61,021 nt of DNA. Origin: an uncultured Bacilli bacterium (GTDB taxonomy: Bacteria; Bacillota_I; Bacilli_A; RF39; UBA660). Both the position numbers and the translations under genes were made by a program. Position 1 is the first letter of the stretch; each line of letters starts with the position of its first letter. The stretch spans positions 1 through 61,021 of the forward strand of contig CAKOQM010000002.1 in the NCBI GenBank assembly GCA_934101275.1, read 5' to 3'. Below the pieces are notes generated by a model. The model had not been told where the DNA came from and did no database searches. It was given only the letters and a program-made list of their open reading frames with translations. Of the stretch, positions 51,955 to 60,032 are shown piece after piece.

Positions 51955-54642
51955 ATGAAAAGAATTTTTAAGTTTGTCGTAGCTTTAATGTTGTTTTCAT
52001 TAACACAAGTTAAAGCTATTGCATTTTCGTCTTCTTACATAGGCAGTTATCATTATGTTGAAGACTCGGGAAGGTGGGGTGATTTTGAAATTTTTTATCG
52101 ACAAGACAATCACAAAATCGCCTATTGTATCCAACCAGGTGTAAATAAGACGACAGAAAATTATGAAGAATATAAAGGGTTAGATGAAGAAGAATTAGCA
52201 CTAAAGGTGGGCTTAACAAAAGAAAAATTGGAAGAAATAAGTTTGTATGCTTATTATGGTTATGGTTATACGGGACATTACAGTGATGAGTGGTATATTG
52301 CCACACAAGCATTAATATGGAATGCTTTAGGTCATTCTTATAGTTTTACGTCTCAAAATAATCCAAGTAATCCATGGGCTTATAAAATTGATGTTCCAGA
52401 CATCATTAAAACAAATATGGATAGTATTTTACGTTTGGTTCAAAATCACAAAAAGATTCCGTCAAACATAGATAACAAACATTTTGAGTTAAGTTATAAA
52501 ACTCCTTATGTTATTACTGATCCAAGTTTAGTAGATTATAAACTTGATGAAGAAAATCCAGATGTTGTTTTAGACGGTGATACGTTAACAATTACGCCTC
52601 ATGAAAAAGGCCTAAAAAAAGTATCTTTAACACTTAAAAGAAAATATAATTTCTATTTAGAAGGAATTATTGTTTATCATCATGATACGGGACAAGATTT
52701 AATGCAACCAGGTAATGTAAGAAGTACATTTAGCCTCACTTATGAAAGTTATGCAGGTTCTTTAAAACTTCATAAATATGATGAAGAAACCAAATCTTGT
52801 CAAAGTATCGGGAAAAGAAATTTAGATGGCGCTTTATATGGTGTATATAAAGAAGATGGCTTATTGTTTGAAAATCTCGTTATTGAAAATTGTGAAGCGT
52901 CTTTAGATAATATTCCCATTGGTAAATATTATATACAAGAAATAAAAGCACCTTACGGTTATCTTTTAGATGATCAAAAATACTTTTTTGAAATGACAAA
53001 AGATAATATACAAACGCCTTATGAAATAACAGTTTATGATAAAGTTAAAAAAACACTACTTAAAATTAATAAAAAGTATTTAGCTTATCATAATATTTTG
53101 TTAAATGAAGAAGAGGCAACATTCAAAATTTATAGTAATACAACGCATGAAGAAATCGGAGAAATTAGCACGGATAGTTTAGGTAATGCAAGTATTGAAC
53201 TTCCTTATGATACGTATACTTTAGTACAAGTCAAAGGGAAAGAAAATTATAATTTTACACCGAATGAAACAATTACCGTGGATGATCTTACTCAAGATGA
53301 GGTAAATCTTTATTTGGTAAACCATCCTAATTATGGATCATTAAAAATAAAAAAATATGATGAAGATTCTAAAACGTGTTCTTCCTTTGGGACGTCTTCT
53401 TTAGAAGGAGCTATTTATGGACTTTACCTTCCAGATGGCACTTTAGTTGAAGAAATTACCCTTCATAATTGTGAAGCAAATGTGGATAACCTTATTTTAG
53501 GAAATTATTATCTTCAAGAAATAAAATCACCTTATGGTTATGAACTTGATTTAGAAAAGCATTATGTTACGTTAAATAAAGAGACTTTAGAAATTACGCT
53601 TTACGATAAAAGAAAAGAAGTATCTTTGAAAATCAAAAAGCAATATCATTATGATACAGATAATTATTTTAATGAAGAAAAGGCCGTTTTTAAAATTTAT
53701 GATAAGTTAACCAATACGCTTGTTAAGACGCTTACCACAGATGAAAGTGGGGAGGCTTCTGTAACACTTTGGTATGGCAAGTATATTATCAAACAAGTCA
53801 AAGGTTTAGCTAATTATGAATTTATTTCCGATGAAGAATTTGAAATTAATGATGATACCCCAGAGCTTTCTAAAACTTTTATCAATGAACCTTTTAAAAG
53901 AAGAATTCATTTAGTTAAAGTTACGAAAGGTACTCATAAAAGAATTTACTTAGATAATATTGCTTTTAAAATTTATGATGTAGAAAGGAAAAAATATATT
54001 TGTGAAAATGAGGATTGTCTTTATGAAACAAATCTTTTTGGAGAGTTTATGACAGGTTACTTATTTCCATCTACTTATGTTATTGAAGAAGTAAAAAAGA
54101 AAAATGATAATCTTCTTTATAATCCTTTGAAAATAGAAGTGAAAATTGGTGAAGAAAGTGATGAAATTACTTTGGTTTTTTTTGAAAATGAAGTGGTTAC
54201 TGGAAAAGTCATTGTGAATAAAACTAACGAAACGGGTGAGGCTTTAGAAGGGGTTTTATTTGGTCTTTATGCAAAAGAAGACATTTATGATGTGAATAAA
54301 AAAATTATTTATCGTCAAGGTGAATTCATTAGTAAAGGTTATACCAATGAGCAAGGTCAAATTATTTTTGAAAATTTGCCTCTAGGTTCTTATTTGGTTA
54401 AAGAATTAGAAACCTTAGAAGGATATTTATTATCTGAAGAAGAATATGATGTGGAACTTTTATATCAAGATGAAGACACACCCGTTATTTTAAAGGAACT
54501 TTCTCTTATCAATATACTCGTTCCTAATACGAAGAAAGAATCTCTTTTACCTTTAGTACTTTTCCTTGGTTTAAGTTTAAAAGGATGGATGGTTTTCTAT
54601 GCGAAAAAAAAGCATTCTTTTGTTACTTCTCTTAATAAGTAG
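51955..54642 (+). CDS. Thioester-domain, Cna-B-repeat adhesin with C-terminal sorting signal
   Basis: This encodes 895 residues. A signal peptide (1-22) is followed by a thioester domain: YCIQPG with Cys58 and ATQALIWNALG with Gln118, the residues that form the Cys-Gln thioester used for covalent host attachment. Then come several SpaA/Cna-B-like beta domains, with a duplicated unit SLKLHKYDEETKSC...YYIQEIKAPYGY / SLKIKKYDEDSKTC...YYLQEIKSPYGY and a later TGKVIVNKTNETGEALEG domain. The C-terminus has VPNTKKES, a hydrophobic helix and a KKKHS tail, an LPxTG-like signal. The next gene, a sortase, overlaps by 44 bases. AGGAGG precedes the ATG. Confidence 0.85.
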   Translation: MKRIFKFVVALMLFSLTQVKAIAFSSSYIGSYHYVEDSGRWGDFEIFYRQDNHKIAYCIQPGVNKTTENYEEYKGLDEEELALKVGLTKEKLEEISLYAYYGYGYTGHYSDEWYIATQALIWNALGHSYSFTSQNNPSNPWAYKIDVPDIIKTNMDSILRLVQNHKKIPSNIDNKHFELSYKTPYVITDPSLVDYKLDEENPDVVLDGDTLTITPHEKGLKKVSLTLKRKYNFYLEGIIVYHHDTGQDLMQPGNVRSTFSLTYESYAGSLKLHKYDEETKSCQSIGKRNLDGALYGVYKEDGLLFENLVIENCEASLDNIPIGKYYIQEIKAPYGYLLDDQKYFFEMTKDNIQTPYEITVYDKVKKTLLKINKKYLAYHNILLNEEEATFKIYSNTTHEEIGEISTDSLGNASIELPYDTYTLVQVKGKENYNFTPNETITVDDLTQDEVNLYLVNHPNYGSLKIKKYDEDSKTCSSFGTSSLEGAIYGLYLPDGTLVEEITLHNCEANVDNLILGNYYLQEIKSPYGYELDLEKHYVTLNKETLEITLYDKRKEVSLKIKKQYHYDTDNYFNEEKAVFKIYDKLTNTLVKTLTTDESGEASVTLWYGKYIIKQVKGLANYEFISDEEFEINDDTPELSKTFINEPFKRRIHLVKVTKGTHKRIYLDNIAFKIYDVERKKYICENEDCLYETNLFGEFMTGYLFPSTYVIEEVKKKNDNLLYNPLKIEVKIGEESDEITLVFFENEVVTGKVIVNKTNETGEALEGVLFGLYAKEDIYDVNKKIIYRQGEFISKGYTNEQGQIIFENLPLGSYLVKELETLEGYLLSEEEYDVELLYQDEDTPVILKELSLINILVPNTKKESLLPLVLFLGLSLKGWMVFYAKKKHSFVTSLNK

Positions 54643-55141
54643 TTTCTTCTTTTTCTCTTTGAAAAAAGCAAGTAGAGTAACAAATATTTTATCTTCACCT
54701 TTTTCTTTTGATCAATATGCTTTTATAACTCATGAAAAACGAAAAAAAGCGTCTTTAATAGGTATTCTTGAAATATCTAAGTTAAATCTTCATCAAAACC
54801 TATATGAGAAGGATTCTAAAGAAAATAATGTTGATAAAAATGTCACTCTTTTAACGGATATGTGTCTTTTAAAGGAGGATTGTACGCTTGTCTTGGCCGC
54901 GCATTCTGGCTCAAGTGCTATCGCGTATTTTAAAAATTTGGATAAACTAACCATCGGTGATGAAGCTATGTTGCATTATCAAAATAAAACGTACCTTTTT
55001 GAACTTTTTTCTACGGAGAAAGTTTCAAAAAACGGTCAACTTATTCTAAAAAAAGAAAAAGGAAAATATTTACTCTTAACAACGTGTGATAAACAAGATG
55101 AAACTAAGCAAGACGTGTATTACTTCTATTTAAAGGATTAA
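54599..55141 (+). CDS. Sortase dedicated to the upstream adhesin
   Basis: This encodes 180 residues. An N-terminal membrane anchor is followed by a sortase beta-barrel: IGILEISKLNLHQNLYE, VLAAHSGSSAIAYF with the catalytic His and LLLTTCDKQDE with the catalytic Cys. The Arg expected shortly after the Cys strand is not seen; the equivalent stretch reads TKQDVYYFYL. Either another residue substitutes or the enzyme is impaired. It overlaps the adhesin gene, so the two are translated together. It would join the adhesin at VPNT to peptidoglycan. Confidence 0.75.
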   Translation: MRKKSILLLLLLISSFFFFSLKKASRVTNILSSPFSFDQYAFITHEKRKKASLIGILEISKLNLHQNLYEKDSKENNVDKNVTLLTDMCLLKEDCTLVLAAHSGSSAIAYFKNLDKLTIGDEAMLHYQNKTYLFELFSTEKVSKNGQLILKKEKGKYLLLTTCDKQDETKQDVYYFYLKD

Positions 55142-55172
55142 AAAAACACTTAATTTTTAGAAGTGTTTTTTT
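55141..55172. terminator. Bidirectional terminator between sortase and the fhs-side genes
   Basis: AAAAAACACTT pairs with AAGTGTTTTTT, with A and T tracts on both sides. Confidence 0.8.
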
Positions 55173-55210
55173 ATGCCAATCTTCATAAGGATCAAAATTA
55201 TGTTCTTTTC

Positions 55211-55375
55211 CTATTTTATATGATTTTCTCTGGCTACTTTAACGGCTTCGCAGCCATTATTTGAAGTTATACTTGCTCCTTTTGTTACCATGAAAACAGG
55301 TAAGTCATATTTCTGGGCTAGTTTTTTAACCTCGTTACAAAACAATCTAGCCTTTTCCAAATCTTTTTTGTTCAT
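55211..55375 (-). CDS. Small conserved-looking protein coupled to fhs
   Basis: This encodes 54 residues. The ATG overlaps the fhs stop by one base (TAATG on the - strand), with GGAGG a few bases upstream. The sequence (LAQKYDLPVFMVTKGASITS, NNGCEAVKVARENH) looks like a folded, selected protein rather than random sequence. It has two Cys and no membrane segment. I believe similar small proteins occur in other Firmicutes but cannot name a family. Coupling to fhs suggests co-expression in one-carbon metabolism. Confidence 0.5.
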   Translation of the reverse strand: MNKKDLEKARLFCNEVKKLAQKYDLPVFMVTKGASITSNNGCEAVKVARENHIK

Positions 55376-56973
55376 TATGTAATTCCTCCTATTTGTAAGT
55401 TATTATCTATCGTCATCAAAAGGGCATTTGGATTCTTAGGTAGACCTGGCATATCAACAATATTACCTAGGAAAACGATAATAAAACCGGCCCCATTTTT
55501 TAGTTCAATATTGCAAACGTTTATCGTATAATCCGTTGGATTTCCTAATTTTGTTTTATCATCACTGAAAGAGTATTGGGTTTTGGCTATACATATGGGT
55601 AGTTTATCTAAGTTTAATTCGGTTAATTTTTTGATTTTTAAAAGAGCTTCATCAGTATATACAATGTTTTTGGCATGATAAATTTCTTGACATATCGTTT
55701 CTATTTTCTTTGTTAAAGGACTATTTAAATCATAAAGAAAATGAAAATCTTTTTCTTTTTCTGTTAAAGCGATGATTTTTTTAGCCACTTCACTAGCGCC
55801 TTTACTTCCTTCTTCATAGGCTTTTGATATTTCAAAAGGCATTTGTTTTTTTTCTAGAAAGTCTTTAATAAATTGAATTTCTTCAAGAGTATCTTCTCTA
55901 AAATGATTTAAAACAACTAAAATATGGGAAGTAAACTTTTTTAGGTTATTGATATGGGCTTCTAAATTTACAATGCCTTTTTTTAAGTAATCTAAAGAAG
56001 GTGTGGTAATTTCTTCTTTAGGGCATAAACCGTTATGTTTTAAGGCTCTTAAAGTGACATTTAAAATGACTAAATCGGGAGCTATATTATGTCTACAGAC
56101 AATATCAAAAAACTTTTCAGCTCCTAAATCAGCCCCAAAACCAGCTTCAGTGATAACGTAATCCTGCAAAGAAAGGGCCATTTTTAAAGAAATGAGTGAA
56201 CTACAACCATGAGCAATATTTGCAAAAGGTCCTCCGTGAACGATGACTGGATTATTTTCTAAACTTTGAACTAAATTCGGTTTTAAGGCGTCTTTAAGTA
56301 AAATAGCCAGACTATCTACACATTTTAAATCACGAGCAAAAATAGGCTTTTTATCATAGGTGTATCCAACTAAAATATCTCCTAATCGTTTTTTTAAATC
56401 ATCCAAATTTTCTGTTAAACATAAGATAGCCATAATTTCACTTGCCGCGGTAATGGTAAATTTTTCTTCACGATTATTTAATTTTACGTGCCGTAAGGCC
56501 CGGTCGTTCACATCTAAACAACGATGAAAACAAATACTTTGAGGATCGATATTAAGTTTATTTCCTTGAAAAATATGATTATCAATTAAAGAACATAAAA
56601 GATTGTTTGCTGAAGTTATTGCGTGCATATCGCCTGTAAAATGAAGATTAATATCTTCGCTTGGAATAATTTGTGATTTTCCCCCACCAGTAGCGCCACC
56701 TTTTATCCCAAAAACCGGTCCCATGGAAGGTTCTCTTAAAACGGCTATACTTTCTTTTCCAAGATGTCTTAAGGCATCATTTATTCCTATTGCTAGTGTT
56801 GTTTTTCCTTCTCCATAAGGAGTTGGATGAATAGATGTTACTAAGATAAGTTTACCTTTCATTTTTTCTGGGATATTTACGGGATTTATTTTTGCTTTAA
56901 AATGTCCAAAACATTCTAAATTTTCATTGTTAATCTTTATTTTTTGCACGACTTCTGTTATTTTTTCTATCAT
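55375..56973 (-). CDS. fhs: Formate-tetrahydrofolate ligase
   Basis: This encodes 532 residues, close to the family's roughly 556. It makes 10-formyl-THF from formate, THF and ATP. Signatures are TSIHPTPYGEGKTTLAIGI (nucleotide-binding loop), LREPSMGPVFGIKGGATGGG, and VIVHGGPFANIAHGCSS. DMPGLPKNPNA lies near the end. A GGAGG ribosome binding site and a - strand promoter precede it. A 54-residue ORF is coupled at its 3' end. Confidence 0.95.
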   Translation of the reverse strand: MIEKITEVVQKIKINNENLECFGHFKAKINPVNIPEKMKGKLILVTSIHPTPYGEGKTTLAIGINDALRHLGKESIAVLREPSMGPVFGIKGGATGGGKSQIIPSEDINLHFTGDMHAITSANNLLCSLIDNHIFQGNKLNIDPQSICFHRCLDVNDRALRHVKLNNREEKFTITAASEIMAILCLTENLDDLKKRLGDILVGYTYDKKPIFARDLKCVDSLAILLKDALKPNLVQSLENNPVIVHGGPFANIAHGCSSLISLKMALSLQDYVITEAGFGADLGAEKFFDIVCRHNIAPDLVILNVTLRALKHNGLCPKEEITTPSLDYLKKGIVNLEAHINNLKKFTSHILVVLNHFREDTLEEIQFIKDFLEKKQMPFEISKAYEEGSKGASEVAKKIIALTEKEKDFHFLYDLNSPLTKKIETICQEIYHAKNIVYTDEALLKIKKLTELNLDKLPICIAKTQYSFSDDKTKLGNPTDYTINVCNIELKNGAGFIIVFLGNIVDMPGLPKNPNALLMTIDNNLQIGGIT

Positions 56974-57011
56974 AATTCATTGCCTCCATCATTAAATATA
57001 ATTATATGATC

Positions 57012-57039
57012 ATTTTATCATATTTATTTTTGCTTTCAA
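57012..57039 (-). promoter_or_regulatory. fhs promoter
   Basis: On the - strand, TTGAAA (57039-57034), a 16-bp spacer and TAAAAT (57017-57012). Confidence 0.55.
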
Positions 57040-57427
57040 CTTAAACTTGATAATCATGGCTTTTTGAGGTAATGTATTAACCATAAACAAAAAGGGGAAT
57101 TTTGATATATATTTTATAATATTTATTGAAATTTTAATGCTTAAATTGTGTACATACATGCCAATTTGCAAGTGTGTTTCTAAATTGACATAATTATTTT
57201 AATTTTATAAATACTTTAGCATAAAATTTAGTGTTTTAAAATTCGAACTATAAACGGTTCGAGTTTCAATCAATCTGGTGTTGACGACGTAGAAGTCTAC
57301 AACTTTATTAACGAATTTAATATCATTTTAACGCATATATAATATTTTTTCCACTTTCAACCATAACAATTGCTATCATTTTCACTAATTATTCATAATA
57401 TTCGGTCACTATATATTTTTAAACAAG

Positions 57428-57451
57428 AAAAAACGAACTATTTCTAGTTCG
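57428..57451 (-). terminator. Minus-strand terminator hairpin
   Basis: On the - strand, CGAACTA-GAAA-TAGTTCG has a GNRA-type loop and is followed by six Ts. Confidence 0.7.
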
Positions 57452-57555
57452 GATAAATCTTTAATGGTGCCAGTCGTATGCAGGTCTAACAACAACTAAG
57501 CAAAAAGACGATAGTAAGCAATAAACTTACTAACTAGATATATAATATCACAAAT

Positions 57556-57579
57556 AAAAAGAAATGGAAAGTCCATTTC
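57556..57579 (-). terminator. Minus-strand terminator of the element's last gene
   Basis: On the - strand, GAAATGGA-CTT-TCCATTTC followed by five Ts, directly after the stop at 57583. Confidence 0.75.
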
Positions 57580-57582
57580 AAA

Positions 57583-58314
57583 TTATCTTTTTATAGGATT
57601 TGTCATTTTATCATTATTCAATTTTGTTTCAACACATAATTTCAAAATTTCAGGAGATACAACTTCTAAGGTATTTTGAATTAAAGGATTTTTTTCACGT
57701 ATATATTCAAAATCAACAGAAGTATCATCTTCTATATATGTAGCGTTAGTTCCATTTTCAATATACATATCAAATGTATTTTGAATAAATTGATTATTTA
57801 CAACAGAATAATTATCTGAATAATATACTTGAGTTTGAATTTTACCAGGTGCAATAACTAATCCAGCAGATTTTTCATTCTCATAAATATTTAAGCACAT
57901 TTTTTCAAATTGTTCTTTATCATCATAAAAAAAGTGCAAAGATGTTGTCCCATGACTTATCTTTTTGTATTTTTTATCACTTTCTCCATAATGTTCAACA
58001 TATGTACCATTTGGATCTTCAATATATTCTCTATCATATTTAACTAGTTCATTTATTCTAAAAAGACCATTTTGTTCATCATGACTAATATTTAATCTAT
58101 ATGATTTTTTTTCGCCCGAAACAAAAAAACTAAAAGCACTAAACAATTCTTTAATATTAGATGTACTTATTGATTCAATAGAATCGTATCTTTTTTTATA
58201 GTGTGTTTCCATTTTAGTATTATTATCATTATCAATAAAATAAACTTCTTGTCCTTCTATCTTCATACAGATTCCAAAATTTGTTAATAATTCATTTACT
58301 TTTTCTATATTCAT
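57583..58314 (-). CDS. Mobile-element protein, unknown
   Basis: This encodes 243 residues from the ATG at 58314 (GATGGGAG upstream). It is soluble, Asn/Asp/Tyr-rich, with no recognised motif; the C-terminal EVVSPEILKLCVETKLNN is helical. Several repeated-looking polar stretches (YIEDPNGTYVEHYG, YIENGTNATYIEDD) suggest beta structure. It is the last gene after the relaxase in an all-minus-strand element and has its own terminator, so it is a cargo or accessory mobilisation gene. Confidence 0.5.
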   Translation of the reverse strand: MNIEKVNELLTNFGICMKIEGQEVYFIDNDNNTKMETHYKKRYDSIESISTSNIKELFSAFSFFVSGEKKSYRLNISHDEQNGLFRINELVKYDREYIEDPNGTYVEHYGESDKKYKKISHGTTSLHFFYDDKEQFEKMCLNIYENEKSAGLVIAPGKIQTQVYYSDNYSVVNNQFIQNTFDMYIENGTNATYIEDDTSVDFEYIREKNPLIQNTLEVVSPEILKLCVETKLNNDKMTNPIKR

Positions 58315-58385
58315 ATATTTCAACTCCCATCTATAGTTAATTATAGCACATAATTATAAAATATTATTTATTTTTTACAATAATT

Positions 58386-59774
58386 TTACATTCCTATATC
58401 AAAATCATCTTCTTGTTCTTTTTTTTCTTCAATTTCAACTTTCTTGATAATTGGTTTCATATGAATTTTATTATAATCATTAGTTGATAAGAAATCTTTA
58501 TTTCTTAAATCATCTACAATATCATTATAAATATCTTTATCTTTATTTCCAAATAGTCCAGATACTTTATTTCTTAAGTAATTAACTAACTTGTCAAATT
58601 TTTCTCTCCATTGTCTTAATTTATCTTCTAAAACCCAATTCTTTTTTTCTAATTCATTTATTTTATGTCTAGCACTTTCTAACAAAGAATCTTTTTCATC
58701 TAATTCTTCTTGTAATTCTTTATTTATATGTTCTAATTTATTTATTCTTCTATGATTATTAGTTAAGTCGTTTTTTATTTCTTTTAAAGATACTTGATAA
58801 GTAGTTAAGGATTTAACATCTTTATTATTTGTTTCTATATCTTCAATATATTTAATTATCTTATCTTTATTTTCATTTGATAAAAGAACATTATTCTTAT
58901 TTAATGGTAGTTGTTTTAAATTATTTATTATTTCTTTAATATCTTTTGATTCTTCATTAAGTTTATCAGTTTTATCATTAACTTTTTTTATCTTCTTTTG
59001 TTGTTTGTAATAATTACTTTTTAAAACCTCATAATTCTTCATTTGATCAGATCTATAATCACGATTTCTTCCAGATTCTTTTTCTTTTAATTCCATATCA
59101 ATATTATAAACTTTATTAAATTTATCAATACAATATTCTCTCATTCTATCTTGTATTTCTACTAATGAATCTTTTGTAAATACATCTGATTTACCAACTT
59201 GTTTTGATAAACCTGTTTTGCAATTATCTTTAAAAGGAACTCCAACAATATGCATATGTGGTGAATGCTCATCAAAGTGAATTGTAGCATTAGCTACTTT
59301 AAAAGTAGGAACTAACTTTTCTAAATCATTTACTTGCGATTTAAATACATCCACCATTTTATATTTTTCTTCTTTTGTTTTATCTTCCCAATAAAACATA
59401 TCTCCAAGTTCAATAATTATTTCAACAGCTAGATCATGTTTATTATCATTTGCTATTTTATTAAAATAACTATCTATTTTTCTATCATCACGAGTTTGCT
59501 TATTATTATAATTAATTCGTGCTTCATCAAATAATTCAATATATAAATCTTTTGTATCCTGAACTATATCATTACTTCCTTTAATAGTATAAATAAGTTC
59601 TTGATTATGTTCATATACTCGTAAGTTATGATGATTTACTTTTGATAATTGTATTCCATTTTGAATAGCATTATTATTAAAATTAGTAGGTTTATCTTTA
59701 GCTAATTGTTTTGCCTTAGTAGTTTTATTTTTATCATTACCAATATGGAATGAATAAGATAGATTTTCGTCCAT
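58386..59774 (-). CDS. MobV-family (Mob/Pre) relaxase
   Basis: This encodes 462 residues from the ATG at 59774 (AGGGGG just upstream); a 16-codon longer reading lacks a ribosome binding site. The relaxase domain starts SYSFHIGND and contains the MobV histidine/acidic motif NATIHFDEHSPHMHIVGVPF, which binds the metal for nicking at oriT. After about residue 230 a long charged coiled-coil follows (KLNEESKDIKEII..., ELQEELDEKDSLLESARHKI). It nicks the element's oriT for transfer by a helper conjugation system. The oriT-like region lies immediately upstream. Confidence 0.88.
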   Translation of the reverse strand: MDENLSYSFHIGNDKNKTTKAKQLAKDKPTNFNNNAIQNGIQLSKVNHHNLRVYEHNQELIYTIKGSNDIVQDTKDLYIELFDEARINYNNKQTRDDRKIDSYFNKIANDNKHDLAVEIIIELGDMFYWEDKTKEEKYKMVDVFKSQVNDLEKLVPTFKVANATIHFDEHSPHMHIVGVPFKDNCKTGLSKQVGKSDVFTKDSLVEIQDRMREYCIDKFNKVYNIDMELKEKESGRNRDYRSDQMKNYEVLKSNYYKQQKKIKKVNDKTDKLNEESKDIKEIINNLKQLPLNKNNVLLSNENKDKIIKYIEDIETNNKDVKSLTTYQVSLKEIKNDLTNNHRRINKLEHINKELQEELDEKDSLLESARHKINELEKKNWVLEDKLRQWREKFDKLVNYLRNKVSGLFGNKDKDIYNDIVDDLRNKDFLSTNDYNKIHMKPIIKKVEIEEKKEQEDDFDIGM

Positions 59775-59793
59775 ATATACCCCCTGAAACTGT

Positions 59794-59874
59794 ATCTTGT
59801 AAGCATTGACAAGATTCATAACTCCCTAGACATCTTGTCATTCTAACAAGATGTGGGAGCTAAGGACACCTTAG
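59794..59874. other. Candidate oriT / relaxase operator: iterated inverted repeats
   Basis: Two copies of ATCTTGT-N7/8-ACAAGAT occur (59794-59815 and inside 59830-59854, where the arms extend to ACATCTTGT/ACAAGATGT). The second is enclosed by CTCCC/GGGAG (59822-59826, 59855-59859). A third hairpin CTAAGG-ACA-CCTTAG follows (59860-59874). This cluster directly upstream of a MobV gene is where the family's oriT is normally found. The nick site is not identified. Confidence 0.55.
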
Positions 59875-59940
59875 AATCCGTTTTATCTTACTTCAGTAAT
59901 AACTAAAACTTCGTAATAGTTAAAACTTTCGTAAGATATT

Positions 59941-59973
59941 GATACAATAACAAATACTATTTATTATTGTATC
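59941..59973. repeat. 9-bp inverted repeat between recombinase and oriT-like region
   Basis: GATACAATA and TATTGTATC flank a 15-base spacer. Nearby, AAAACTTCGTAA and AAAACTTTCGTAA form a direct repeat (about 59906-59936). Confidence 0.5.
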
Positions 59974-60032
59974 TTTTGAACAAACTTTTACCACTTTCAT
60001 GAGTAAACTCACAAAAACGTGTTCGTTTTTTA

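Larger units (their letters stand above)
57040..57582. other. Non-coding stretch between fhs and the mobilizable element
   Basis: No gene or tRNA was recognised. It holds several hairpins: TCGAAC/GTTCGA (57243-57262), GTAG/CTAC (57290-57301), a - strand terminator (57428-57451), AGTAAG/CTTACT near 57514, and another - strand terminator (57556-57579). As the boundary between core genes and the element, it is where an attachment site might lie, but no direct repeat pair can be identified because the other end of the element is outside the window. Confidence 0.4.

Noticed and set aside
57241..57310. Possible tRNA or riboswitch upstream of fhs (GTTCGAGTTTC-like segment)
   Set aside because: No acceptor, D or anticodon stems can be formed around it, and it lies over 200 bp from the fhs promoter; only isolated hairpins remain.
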